Assembly: GCA_003427395.1 (NCBI GenBank)
Contig: BFEA01000319.1
Coordinates: 954,466-990,284 of the forward strand
Direction of reading: 5' to 3'
DNA: 35,819 nucleotides
Source: Chara braunii
Lineage: Eukaryota; Streptophyta; Charophyceae; Charales; Characeae
The notes below the pieces were generated by a model. The model was not told where the DNA came from. It saw only the letters and a program-made list of their open reading frames with translations, and made no database searches. Position numbers and translations under genes: made by a program. Numbering within the stretch: position 1 is the stretch's first letter; each line of letters opens with the position of its first letter. This document shows, in pieces, positions 1 through 9,880 of the stretch.

Positions 1-132
1 TCGGCGCCCAGCCACAGATGGCATATCTTATCTAGCGTAATCTACAATGCAGCCGATGACGTCAACAGCTCCCCGAAGTACGAGCAGATCTCGGCCAATG
101 CCGTACGCTTCAAGCACCAGGTATGTCTCTAT
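1..132 (+). pseudogene. Exon-like fragment, copy 1 (unknown protein)
   Basis: Frame 1 is open from base 1 and reads SAPSHRW at its start and ISANAVRFKHQ at its end, followed by GTATGT, which looks like a plant-type splice donor at 121. A second, diverged copy lies at 10031-10164. The same frame is open in both over this stretch and both end at the same GTATGT. About ten of 34 aligned codons change the amino acid and very few changes are silent, so there is no sign of purifying selection. I do not recognise the protein family. The right end is cut by a synthetic adapter at 133, so what follows in the genome is unknown. It may be a pseudogene exon or part of a repeat that happens to be open. 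Confidence 0.35.
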
Positions 133-170
133 CTGTCTCTTATACACATCTAGATGTGTATAAGGGACAG
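133..170. other. Synthetic Tn5 mosaic-end dimer (Nextera adapter junction)
   Basis: The 38 bases are two head-to-head 19-bp Tn5 mosaic ends: CTGTCTCTTATACACATCT joined to AGATGTGTATAAGGGACAG. The second half has one mismatch (G for A at 165). This is the known circularisation junction of Nextera mate-pair libraries, not genomic DNA. Sequences on its two sides (exon-like fragment on the left, LINE 3' region on the right) need not be neighbours in the genome. Confidence 0.95.
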
Positions 171-328
171 GGGCGGGCGGGAGCGGGGGAAGTGGAAACA
201 AGTGGGGAGGTAAGCAGAGGGAGGAGAAGGGTGGGGGATGGGGGAAGCAAGACGGGATGGGACCGAGGCAGTAACGTAAGGGGTGCCCGGAGAGCCCCTT
301 GAGGAGGGAGAGGCCGGCTGGAGCCATG

Positions 329-1075
329 TCATGATACGAGCACAAAGTTAGGTTGTAAGAAGGGAACCTGGAAGCAGTGGGTGAGTCTCCTTTGCCATGA
401 AGGCTCTGTGGTCCTCCACTGCTTCCAGCGAATGTTAAGCGCGCTATCGAGTTCGAAAAAGATTTGGTGCGGATCCTGCCAAAGCAACCGATAAGCTGTC
501 TTAAGGGTTTCCTTACCAGTGGAATTTTTCTCCTCCCTATAGTCCCGTATGAATGCTTTCCGGGCTTCTTTTATATGGGACCTGATTTCCTCTTCCATCA
601 CCTGTTGGGCTTGCTGCAGACCGAATTGGTGGTCTCTTCTTTCAAACGAGCACCTGGCTCTCCAGGCCAGCATGAGGACCTGCAATCTCGTGTATGAGAA
701 TAGGTTAGTTGCAAAGGGGGACCCGTGCGTCTCCAAGTGCTGTTTTTTTGCCAGTAGTAGCATCCCCAGGTCCCATGTGATGTGCACCCCTGTGAGGGAG
801 TGTAAGGCTGCATCCCACCACTGCCATAATTGGGTGACCATAGGGTAGGCCAATAGGCAATGCTCTAGAGTTGCCCTGGTCGGCGGCGATGCTCTACCAC
901 AATAGGCGCATATAGGTGACAACAACCATTTTTGTTCCAGGTCTGTTCGAGACACCAGCCAGTCGGAAGTGGGCAGGCAGCGTTGGAGAATTTGCCATTG
1001 AAGGGCTCTCAAATTTGTGTGCATAATCTTGGCATACTTAGCCAAATGCAGGTTGTCTGTCATCTGCGTGTCCAA
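329..1075 (-). pseudogene. LINE polyprotein C-terminus with zinc-binding region
   Basis: The open frame of 248 codons starts inside the protein. Residues about 23-60 are HTNLRALQWQIL and following, the usual lead-in to the zinc-binding domain of LINE reverse transcriptases. Residues about 57-72 carry CAYCGRASPPTRATLEHC, a C-x2-C...H-x-x-C zinc finger. Then comes a W-rich stretch (QLWQWWDAALHSL), and a basic, charged tail follows (TNLFSYTRLQVLMLAWRA). The tail has a clear relative at 5069-5317 (TNLLTYFRLTVLMTAWRM). The frame ends with a normal stop at 329. Upstream frames are broken, so no complete protein is made from here. Confidence 0.75.
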
Positions 1076-1332
1076 GGGTGAGTCTTGCGCCCATCTGATG
1101 AAAATGTTTGGTCAACCGTTGGGGCGGTCCTTGAGGCCTTGTAGCCCCCTTTGACTGTGTGGAACCATATATGCATGGGTTTCGGGCTAGGCCATTCCCA
1201 CTCTGCCGGGTCAAATGACAGCTTGGCGACCGGGATCGTGACTTCAAATACAAAAAGGACTTCTTATGGGTCCCCCACGACTCGCATATGCATCAGCCCC
1301 CCCCAGTTTTCGGTCCCATCTAGGTTGACATT

Positions 1333-1969
1333 TCATGTGAGTTTGGAGAATCTGGCCCCTGACATTTGAAGATCGTACACTTCTAGTGTGCATTGCCCAT
1401 TGTCGTTTCTGCGGACTCTAGACACTGTCAGCGGGCGAGGCAGGTCTGCGAATTTAATGACCCAGTCGTCAGCCCCGACCGTGGGACCAGTTTGGATGGT
1501 GAGTTGCCATGCAAGGGGGAGGGCTTCCTTCAACATGGTCTTCCTATCTCCCACATTCTTGGCATGCTTAAGCTTGAATTGCAGTTGTTCGGTTGTTGCC
1601 CAGTCATTTGACAATGGGTCCCACAACTCCCCCACTGTGTATATTCCCTTTTTTTCCTAGGTGAGCCATGTGGATTTGTTTCTTAAGGCTAAGGGGGGTG
1701 TTGTTTTCATCTAGTACGTAGGGATTACCAAACATGGTTTGCCTCCAGATATCTTGTCATTTGTTCAGGGGCTGTTTTTGTTGTGACCCTCGCTTCCTCC
1801 AGATCTTAAGCGTGTATGGCCACAAAGGGTCTGGGAGCAGGTCTAGTCTCGCTGCTTGCCGCGGGTTGTTTGCCTGCCTTTGTTGCGGGAGGGAGGGTAG
1901 TGTCCAGTCTCTGTTAGTTAGTGATTGGAAGGGGTGCAGTCTGCTGACCGTTGATGATTCTGGCTCCAA
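1333..1969 (-). pseudogene. LINE polyprotein, linker between RT and zinc finger
   Basis: Two open pieces in different frames, 1757-1969 (LHPFQSLTNRDWTLPSLP) and 1333-1635 (GELWDPLSNDWATTEQLQ, then GPTVGADDWVIKFADL), cover the poorly conserved region between reverse transcriptase and the terminal zinc finger. Both have recognisable counterparts in order in the LINE at 18290-19094 (VYTVGHLWDGPARNW; RQKDWVVLADFML). The intervening sequence around 1640-1756 reads as homologous protein only with frame changes. This is a relic, not a gene. Confidence 0.6.
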
Positions 1970-2132
1970 GGAGGCGATCTGTAGGCATGTTAGTTGTCCT
2001 CAGGGCCTACTCTCAGTCATCCTTGGCCGACAATCGAGATGGGAGGTCAAGACAACAGAGGTAGAAGGGGCGGTGTTGTGGCCAGGGCGAGGGGAGAGGG
2101 GGTGTTCGCGTGCGACTATGAAAGTGCCCGTG

Positions 2133-2260
2133 GGGAAGGGGGGGCGGATTCTGAAGGGGGTTGCGATCGGGGGTGAGGTGGTCGGGGTGTTGGGGAAGGA
2201 CGGGCGGGCGGATTCTGAAGGGGGTTGCGATCGGGGGTGAGGTGGTCGGGGTGTTGGGCA
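2133..2260. repeat. Two-unit GC-rich tandem repeat, 64-bp period
   Basis: GGATTCTGAAGGGGGTTGCG occurs at 2146 and again at 2210, followed in both by the same CGATCGGGGGTGAGGTGGTC and GGGGTGTTGGG. The two units are almost identical, so the duplication is recent or is an assembly echo. Confidence 0.85.
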
Positions 2261-2265
2261 CAGTG

Positions 2266-2760
2266 TTTTTTTTTTCTTACTAACAATCGCTCCAATCTAT
2301 TCATGGGGAGAAACACGTGTTGGGAACCGGGCCTAACGTCCCTTTTAATTGGAATACATTGATGATTAATGAAAATTTGGGATGATTCAGGAATATTTCA
2401 AGATGATTGAGATAATAAGCTAGAGATTGATGTTGACTACTCAGAATGCTTATCTACTCAGATCTCACATACTACCCGAACCCTAATCTCATATATTCAT
2501 ACTAACCATCCAGTCTCTACTGAGTCAATACTGTATACCAACCAAGCCTTTACCCAGTCTCACACCCCAATCTAGCTAGGTTACAGGGCAGCGCCACCCA
2601 CCCCAGCGCCGACCCTCGTCGGCCAGATTGTAGCCTTTGGTCAAGTATTGTAATTGCCTTCCACCCTCAACAATCCCCAGATTTTTATCCAAGGTCTCAA
2701 GCTCCTTATGAAGGTTACAGGGCGATGCCCCAGTGCCGGTCAGCGTCGTTCTGGTTTCTA
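2266..2760 (-). mobile_element. SINE-like retroposon, family X copy A
   Basis: Read on the minus strand, this ends in a head block (2289-2342; GGTTCCCAACACGTG then CCCCATGAATAGATTGG) followed by a poly-A tail (poly-T at 2266-2275 on the plus strand). The same block occurs at 5954-6008 and 32459-32516. Its body has two GGTTACAGGGC units (2579 and 2713), each followed by a CCCAGCGCCG or CCCAGTGCCGG type block, as in the other two copies. GGTTCCCAACA weakly resembles a pol III B box (GGTTCRANNCC). There is no coding capacity. A tailed non-autonomous retroposon fits best; the upstream limit is a guess. Confidence 0.6.
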
Positions 2761-2869
2761 CTCAACCTAAGCAAGAACACAATAAAAACTCAATTAGGAA
2801 ATAAGCTAGACTAGAATGTAACCTGAGAATTCGGATTTGATAATAGTGGGATCCTGAGCAAACAACCAA

Positions 2870-2871
2870 TC

Positions 2872-2905
<34 letters not shown>
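2870..2905. repeat. (GAT)n microsatellite
   Basis: About eleven uninterrupted GAT units, read as poly-Ile on the minus strand. It begins a 1.5-kb tract enriched in GAT/GATGAT triplets. Confidence 0.9.
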
Positions 2906-4380
2906 ACTTGATGTTGATTGACCCTCCCCTATCCACCCCTCCTCTTTTCCCCTCTTATCACCCCTCCTCTCCCTTGCTGCCTCCACTAATTAGAACCACT
3001 CTGTTATTGATCGGTTCCTCACAGCCCCAGCAATAGGAAAGCCTCCCTCTACCCTACTCCCCTCAAAGAAGGTTGTTCCCCCCAAAAACCTACCTCAAGC
3101 TATTTATGTCCTACTCTGCCACCACTAGTAGATGATGTTCCACCTTCCATCTCTCCCAACCCCAAAGTTAGACAATCCCCCTTGTCCGCCCTTATTCCCT
3201 ATAGGTAAACACTTCCCACCTGTGCTTCCCCTGCAGAAAAGAGCTCTCCCCAGTTAATCCATCCCGCATTCCACGTCAGGAACCTTGTGGGGAGGATAGA
3301 AAATAACAGGGAAATAAGAAAAGAGAAGTTGATGATAATGATGATGATGATAATGGTTGATGAAGCTGATGAGAATGAAAACGTCCCCCCCCCCCCCCGC
3401 CCCCCCCCTCCTCTCCTACTTTTCACGCTGACACTTTGCTGCCTTCGCTGAACAGAAGTGCCCTGATCAAGAGCAATCCTCATCAGCCCCAACTAGGGTC
3501 AGACCCACTTCCCAAATTCTCCCTACAAGGCGTACAACTCCCCCAAAAGTATGCCTCGATCAAACCTTTGCTCCAATTTGCCACCGTTGGGATATAATCC
3601 CAACCCCAGATTAGTACAATTCCCCAAATTTGCCCTCGCTCCCTACAGGGCAATCACCTCCCGCCTTGTGATGCCCTTGCAGAGGAAGGCTCTCCCCCAA
3701 CTTACCATCTCACCAAAACCAAATCATTAGTTAACGAAGGGAGAGTTAAAAAAGAGGAAAGAAAACTCAATGAAGATGACAAGTGATGATGACGGCGAGA
3801 AGTGCCCTAGGATGAAGAGACTAACGAATAAGTTAATGAGAAGAAGCAGCGCAGTGATGAGGAAGACCCACCGCACCCTGATGATGTCAACAATCAACGT
3901 GAAATGGCGAGAAGCGTCATGCGGAATGATTGATTTTGCGACGCCCTAAAAGGGCGTGATGATGACGGCAACGCACTGCGCAATGAAGATTTTTTTATTT
4001 TTTATTTCTTAATGTCATTGTGTTATTGAGCGCACAGCAGCATGATGAAGAAGATGATGATGATGATTACATTCATTGACAAATGATGTTGATGACATCG
4101 TAGGGAACAAAATTGTTGATGAAGAAAATAACTGACCATCAGCAATATTGACATGATGATAATCTGCAAGAGACAGAACAAACAATAGAACAAGAAAACA
4201 ACTTGATGAAGAGCAACTCCCCTAATGATGACCTCCCTGATGAAGAACAGGTGCATCCCAGATGATGACCTCCCTGTTGATAATGATGGCCAACGCTGTG
4301 ACGATGCTGACAAAAAGTTCCCTGATGATCTCCCTCCACACACTCCAATCGTATGATAACCCTCACACTTTGGTTAACTA
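2906..4380. repeat. GAT-rich simple-sequence region, no gene
   Basis: No supportable gene. Short GAT/GATGATGA runs recur (3330-3365, 3765-3800, 4041-4065), with a poly-C run at 3384-3408. Around 4223-4340 a motif GATGATGACCTCCCTGATGA is seen three times in decaying form (starting near 4224, 4261 and 4323), suggesting local expansion of a GAT-containing unit. Long readings here are simple-sequence artefacts (poly-Ile or poly-Ser). Confidence 0.6.
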
Positions 4381-5060
4381 AGGGCTAACTCCACCCGACT
4401 CCATTGGCGTCGACGTAGCCAACACCGCCAAGGCTCTATGCCACTTGCAAGAACGCAGTTTCGGCAATGGAACTTCAATGTGGAACTCGTGGAAATCCCA
4501 CAAGCCAGATCGTCTGCCATGTCAGCCTGTGACATGGCGTGATCAAGCACCTCTGGTCCCCACGCATACGCTAAGCGTTGGAATGTAGGAAGACGACCAC
4601 CTTATTTGCCTCACACCATCTCACGCAACAGTGCCCACAACAGCTCAGCGCGCGCCCCAAGTCAGTGTTCGGACTTGCAAATGTGTCAGTCGCCCCACGC
4701 CACTGCAGTGCCCGCCCTCGCGTGGCGCTAACGCAGTGCTCGCGGCAACAACGCATGTGACATTCGCTCGCGCCAGCAGCGCTGCCGCCTTGCGCTCCAT
4801 CCCGACCCGTTCCTCTTGGGCAAAGTGGGCTGGCACAGTGGGCTGGTGGGATGATAACGAAGTTCGTTGGTTGGTATACCACCTAAAAGTGGTGCCTTGA
4901 TAGTCTTTCCCACTGACTCTCAGTTGTCAGTCAGAGCTTCCATTTAAGAGACTGGGCGTTGTCAATAGTGCATAGTCTCCCATTGCTGTCCGTCCAAGTC
5001 ATTGTGAAGGTATCTAATATGTATTGTTTTTTTGACACGCCATGTTTTTTTCATAGCATG
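4381..5060. other. Non-coding stretch, nothing recognised
   Basis: Moderately GC-rich around 4640-4850 with several overlapping short open frames in both strands. None shows a motif or a homologue elsewhere in the window. I see no promoter, RNA gene or transposon end. Confidence 0.4.
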
Positions 5061-5068
5061 GATTGCAT

Positions 5069-5560
5069 CTATCTCAAGGCCTCCTGGGTATTAGTTGTTA
5101 TCGTGTCAAGGATTGTTGTTTGTGCTTGCATAAAGCCAAAGTCATGTTGCTTCCTTTCGTAAGCGCAATGCATCCTCCAGGCTGTCATTAACACTGTTAG
5201 TCTGAAGTATGTGAGCAGATTAGTCATAAAGGGTGTCCAGTCCATCCATCCCTCTCGGAGCCCTCCTAAAAGGAGGGTATGGACGTCCCCGTGAGGTAGT
5301 GTGAGGCAGCATCCCACCGGCTCCAGAGTAGAGGCACCATCGGGCAGTCCTGTAGACGGTGGCTCTTTTTCGCGGTGTGGAGTGGGTGCAGTAAGTGCAT
5401 AGTTGTCCTTTGCTTCTAGGTCAGTTCTTTTTGTTAGCCAATCAAGAGTGGGTAGGCATCTGTGAATGATATGCTATTGCAGTGCTTTGTGATTGGTTGG
5501 TTTAGAGGTCCATCTGAAGCGTCAAAAGTCTCGCTTTTCCATAGGGGAGTCTCGATTAAT
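5069..5560 (-). pseudogene. LINE fragment 2, zinc-finger region and tail
   Basis: The open piece 5069-5317 reads TNLLTYFRLTVLMTAWRM and CAYERKQHDFGFMQAQ, which aligns with TNLFSYTRLQVLMLAWRA and CSFERRDHQFGLQQAQ of LINE fragment 1. Further upstream on the minus strand (5320-5540) the bases still resemble the zinc-finger lead-in, but frames are broken. Only a few hundred bases of the 3' coding end survive. No poly-A tail is visible. Confidence 0.7.
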
Positions 5561-5639
5561 GATTTATTGTGTCACGTGTACTCGTTTTCGGGCTGCCCTA
5601 TATCGTTTTTTCTGAGGTAGCAGTGCGTATCTGGCGAGA

Positions 5640-5948
5640 TAATCTGGTCGGATTATCGGGGGGTAGGATTATCTGAAAATCCGGATAATTAAAAAAATGG
5701 TCAAAAAAAGAAAAGAAAAGAAAAAAAAGGTGATATTGCGCATGCAAAATACAATAGAAGTTATAGAACTACGTTCCTATTTCATGAAAAGCTTGATAAG
5801 TCATGGAAGGGTTCAAAGGGGTAAAGATAGGGAATAAAGGGGTTTAGAGAGGGGATGCTTAATTCATTTTATAAAATTATAAAATTTTAATCAAAATATT
5901 ATTTTTTTCTTGAGAAAGTTTTTCAGTTTTTTTTTGGGGGGGGGGGGA
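5640..5948. other. AT-rich, low-complexity sequence
   Basis: Mostly A-rich and T-rich runs, a repeated TCGGATTATC / ATCCGGATAATT word near 5645-5690, and a poly-T plus poly-G run (5926-5948) that joins SINE-like copy B. No coding potential. The poly-T may be that copy's tail on the minus strand. Confidence 0.5.
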
Positions 5949-6600
5949 ACAAGGCTCCAATCTATTCATGGGGAGNAACACGTGTTGGGAACCGGGCCCA
6001 GCGTCCCATATGGAGATTTACATAGAAGTTTGAAAGTTTGAGATACCGGGGCCATTACCCGGCTTTGGCGAAAAAAAATTGGAGCTACTTAGAAAGTTAC
6101 TACGACAAACTTCATAAATAAGCAAAGTTAAGAAAACGACTCAGAATCCCTCCACAATCCTCTTTACCTCACTCCGGCAAGACTTACTGCATCAGAGTCA
6201 CCATCTTCGCTGCTGCTGTACCCTATTTCCATCCTATGAGCTAGCCCCCTTACTAGTAGGACGCTTGATATCCAACCATCTACTTCTGCGGACAAGGTCC
6301 TACAAATACTCAGAACCCATGAAATCCCTAGCAAACTCTTCTAAGGCTCTCTAGCACTGTCTTACTCTCTGCAGAGCTCTTCAAGGCGTCACACCCCTAC
6401 CCTGCTGGGTTACAGGGCAACACGACTTGCCCCAGCTCCGACCAACGTCGACCCAACAACAACCCTTCGTTGTCCCTTGGAATGCCCACCCCAAAGCATT
6501 CCCAGATCTCTCTATCAGGCCTCATACTCCTGCATCAGCAGGTTACAAGGCAACACCCCAGCACCGACAAGCGTCTTTCTGGCAGCGGACATCCGCGGAT
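5949..6600 (-). mobile_element. SINE-like retroposon, family X copy B
   Basis: The head block at 5954-6008 is nearly identical to copies A and C and includes one ambiguous base (5976). At 6041-6060 it has GAGATACCGGGGCCATTACC, matched in copy C by GAGATATCAGGGCCATTACC. The two GGTTACAGGGC-type units lie at 6408 and 6541, each followed by the CCCAGCTCCGACCAACG or CCCAGCACCGACAAGCG block. Architecture and orientation match the other copies. The span between head and units is longer than in C, so internal insertions or true length variants exist. The outer end near 6600 is inferred. Confidence 0.6.
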
Positions 6601-6861
6601 CACTGGGTATAAACAGCAACGAAGTCGCCCAGAATCCTAAAACATTCGTAAGATCACCCTTAACAACCATAATCAACCAACAAAACCTTAGATCATAGAG
6701 ACATTCAGACCGAAATCTGATTTCGGCAAAATTGAGAAATGTTATAGAAACTTGAATATAATATAGCTAACGTTACGCATAATTGTTTTCCGTCACCTAT
6801 ACTCCTTACCCTGCCACCACGTATCCTTGCTAAAACTCTCTCTCCTGCCATCTTCTTCTGG

Positions 6862-7381
6862 CAACGAGCCGACCACCTCCACCACATAGTTCGCCAGCTA
6901 AAGAGCAGCAGAAGAATGAGCTCACTGGGTACCGCAACGGTCGACAGCGTACGACGGTCTTCATCATCTCACGATGAGCCGACCTCCGCCACCACATAGT
7001 TAGCAAGACGAAAGTTATTACCCCATGACTAAACAACTCTGCAGACGTCAGCCCATTTTTAAGAAAAATAAGAAGATCTCTCAGTAGACTATCAACCTAC
7101 TATTCCTTAGAGCCCCCTGCTTTTCATTATCTTCCGACGAGCCGACCTCGTCCACCACATACTTTGAAAAATAAAAGAATAGTAGACAGTTTTACGAGCC
7201 AGAGACGATCAGAAGAAACATCCTCCCTCTTCGCTCCAACCCCCTACTCTTCTTCATCCCCCGACGAGTTGACCTCCTCCACTGCAGAGTTCGGGGGATA
7301 AGAAAAGCAGACGCGCACACACACTTTTCCTCAACTCTTCCTCCTCTCACGATGAGCCGAACTCCTTCACCCATAGTTCAC
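6862..7381. repeat. Array of five degenerate 33-bp motifs with variable spacers
   Basis: A word close to ACGAGCCGACCTCCTCCACC followed by ACATAGTTCGC occurs at 6862, 6971, 7134, 7261 and 7349. The start-to-start distances are about 109, 163, 127 and 88 bases. Each copy is preceded by CTTC/CTC-rich sequence and followed by A/G-rich sequence. A weaker sixth copy may lie at 6805-6830. The spacers are not alike enough to be one simple tandem unit. No matching protein frame is shared between copies. Function unknown. Confidence 0.65.
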
Positions 7382-8160
7382 AAGAAGAGGAGAAAAGTAA
7401 GGTGAACGTCGTCACCCAAAAAAGCCCAGCACCGATCCCTCCACTAACCGCTAACCTCTCTCCATCAAGACTAATAACAACTGAGCCACCATCCCCGCTG
7501 CGGCTATGCCCTAATCCAATCCCACTAGCCAACCCTCCTCACCAGCAGGATGTCATATCACCAACCAGAAACCGTCCCTTCCCCACCGGCGCCACTCATC
7601 CTCAAAACAGCTGGCCCGCAACTAATGACAAGGGTGACCACCCACCCAACCGAGATTCCTCAAGAACTATAGCAAGGTAACGGTGACATACTATTGTGAT
7701 CATAGATTTAAGGATTACTGATTATAGCATCAGAGTCAAGAATCGGGAGAAATCCTTAGAGAAAAAATCAAGTAATTTCAAATAAAGCCAACTAAGAATT
7801 AAAAGAAAAAACGGAATCTAGATTAAGATCATCCACTTTTAAAGTTGAATTTTTGAAAGAATGGTTTGATATCAGAGCAAAAATCTGATTTACGAATCTC
7901 CACTTGAAAATTTTTCCAGCAGTTATTTCAGAAGAGATCAAGAGCGATCAAAATTCATTCAGGAATTCAGAGTTAGGTTCTGGTTATCTTTCGGATACAC
8001 AACAAGAATTTCGTCATGCGAATTTAGCAATCGGAATAGAACAGACAAAATTGATAAATCAGTTCAAATCACAGAAAAAGCAAAATTAAGATTCGTCTTT
8101 CCAATCAATCGTCAAAATCAGACAACTCTAAAGATCAATTAGAGCAATTGAGTAGATTAT
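7382..8160. other. AT-rich non-coding stretch
   Basis: The first 300 bases are C-rich with no supportable protein. From about 7690 the sequence becomes AT-rich, with no repeats that I can match elsewhere in the window. Nothing recognised. Confidence 0.4.
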
Positions 8161-8167
8161 TATTACT

Positions 8168-8220
8168 TTTTTTAGTATGAGCTGACCAATCCACTCATGG
8201 GCAGGACTCTGACCCCAAAA
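8168..8220 (-). mobile_element. Possible tail of another SINE-like retroposon
   Basis: On the minus strand, GGGGTCAGAGTCCTGCCCATG is followed by AGTGGATTGGTCAGCTC and, after a few bases, a short A run (8167-8173 as T). The layout (box-B-like word, CCCATGA..GATTGG, then A run) mirrors family X, though the sequence differs. GGTCAGAGTCC matches 9 of 11 positions of the pol III B-box consensus. Only this end is recognisable. Confidence 0.35.
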
Positions 8221-8741
8221 CTATCCATAAAACCTCCATCCCCACTTCCTCAACAACCCCAACTTACCTCTTCCCCCTCAAACCCTACCCCTCCGTCTTC
8301 AGGGGAGGAGAGAACGCCCTCCCTCTCATTGCTAGCCACAAGGCTCTACGGCAATACCAGCACTGAAAACTACAACGACCATCTTCAATCCCCCTAGGAG
8401 AATCGAAAACAGTGCAGCACCTCCTCACCAAACCCATCGGTGAGTCACCGCAGGAGATTCAAGCCTTGCTAATCTTGTACTTACCATACTATTGAGGAAA
8501 AGGCGAAAGCCCTCATAGCCCTCCTGCCCATATGGAGTCACCTGGCAAACCTCTTCCATGCCCACCAAACCAATCAATCATCTTCTATCTTGCCTGCACA
8601 GGAGATGGCGCCGCACTCCAATATCATAAGCCATCCCTTACTCCATCACCGTGCAATCCAACCCACCACCACTCACCGGTAGCTCACGCCACTACCTAGC
8701 GCGCCGTCACCATGTGAAATCGCGACAATCATGTCTGACGC

Positions 8742-9200
8742 GCCAGGTCGGGCCGAACGCAGCGCTCCCGGTAGCGCCGCGCCCGACCAGACCTAACCTT
8801 TTGTTTTTTTATTTTTTATCTTCATATCTGTTGAGATATCAAAGATGACATCAAACCAAAAGTAGTTCGTATCATTAATAACATAATTATTTTCAAGCAT
8901 TTTTTGACTTTTGTTTTTGGGGGGGGGGGACATATTTTGTGCAGAGCCAAATTTTCCACATCCGGAATTAATCCGGAAATTTCATCCAGACCAGGGTGGC
9001 TGGCGTTCGGGGGTGAGGTCCCACTAGCAAAGAGGATTGGATTGAACGCCTGAATCTGGCCTCGTTTGTGGACAAATGCAGAAAATCGAGATTGAACTCC
9101 TTTTTTGCATCTCTGCCTAAAACACGCTCAGATTCAGGATCTTAATCCAATCCCGATTGCTAGTGGGACCATGCTCCGGGACGGGCTGAATCCCCGAACG
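8742..9200. repeat. GC-rich dyad and foldback repeat
   Basis: Two structures. At 8742-8792, AGGTCGGGC and GCCCGACC-AGACCT bracket a GC-rich core. At 9017-9058 and 9129-9170 are inverted arms of about 42 bases (GGTCCCACTAGCAA at one end, its complement TTGCTAGTGGGACC at the other; GATTGGATT and CCTGAATCTG also shared). Outside them GGCGTTCGGGGG (9003) faces CCCCGAACGT (9192). This would fold into a hairpin with a 70-base loop. It looks like a small foldback or MITE-type element; no target duplication seen. Confidence 0.55.
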
Positions 9201-9282
9201 TACGAGACCCCTTGGGAATGCGTTCGACCGTTCGGGCCGAACGCGAACCCCCCCAAAAAATAATAATACATAATAATAAAAA

Positions 9283-9455
9283 AAACTCAAAAAAATGTGC
9301 AAAAAACATATGTTATGCAAAAAAAAAAAACTAGACAACATTTTCCTGAGCATTACATTAAAAAAAAAAACCTAAAAAAAATGTGCAAAAAACATATGTT
9401 ATGCAAGAAAAAAAAACTAAACAACATTTGCCTGAGCATTACATCCAAATTCCTT
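9283..9455. repeat. Tandem duplication, 86-bp period
   Basis: ATGTGCAAAAAACATATGTT begins at 9295 and again at 9381. It is followed in both copies by an A run, then CTAGACAACATTTTCCTGAG or CTAAACAACATTTGCCTGAG and CATTACAT. The two units are about 93% alike. The sequence is A-rich and non-coding. Confidence 0.85.
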
Positions 9456-9545
9456 ACCAAATTCGAAATAAAAAAAAAAGGAAAATAAATACTAATAAGA
9501 AAAATAAGAAAAAATAAAAAGAGAAATTAGAGAATTAAAATTAGT

Positions 9546-9800
9546 TAGTGCGCTAGCCTGTTTTCGACACCGCCATCTTTTGTGATTTTTTTTTTTTTTG
9601 GCGCAGCCAAATGCCCTGCAACTTTAATTATGTGTACTTCACATAATAAAAAACTCATGCAAAAATTTTCAATAAATAATAAAATATTTTAGGTATGAAA
9701 ATAAAATGAGAACAAAAAGTGAGAAGTAAAAAAAAAAAATAATGAGTAGCCGAGCATGTTTTAACACGGCCATCTTTGACGATTTTTCATTGTTTGTTGG
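9546..9800. repeat. Diverged direct repeat, two copies
   Basis: GCTAGCCTGTTTTCGACACC..GCCATCTTTTGTGATTTTT (from 9551) and GCCGAGCATGTTTTAACACG..GCCATCTTTGACGATTTTT (from 9748) are related, about 200 bases apart. They are followed by TGGCGCAGCCAAATGCCCTG or TTGGCAAAAGGCCTTG. Non-coding. Confidence 0.5.
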
Positions 9801-9880
9801 TTTGGCAAAAGGCCTTGAAAATTTACATGTGCAAGGAAAATGAGCGATAACGAACTTCATAAATCATCAGCATCATACAC

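Larger units (their letters stand above)
171..1975 (-). mobile_element. LINE fragment 1, 3' third of a non-LTR retrotransposon
   Basis: On the minus strand this holds the C-terminal part of a LINE polyprotein in several frames, in the order expected downstream of RT: a W/P-rich linker (1757-1969), a middle segment (1333-1635), and the terminal CCHC-like zinc finger plus tail (329-1075). The pieces align in order with the longer LINE at 18290-19094 (for example LTNRDW against LTNRYW, and LDLLPDPLW against VDLLWPAMI). Bases 171-328 are GC-rich 3' flank without a visible poly-A tail. The fragment is cut at 170 by an adapter and fades near 2000. Frame changes make it a dead copy. Confidence 0.8.

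Noticed and set aside
6862-7381. Repeat-spacer look of the 33-bp motif array, like a CRISPR
   Set aside because: The motifs are degenerate, spacers vary from about 55 to 130 bases, and the window is eukaryotic.
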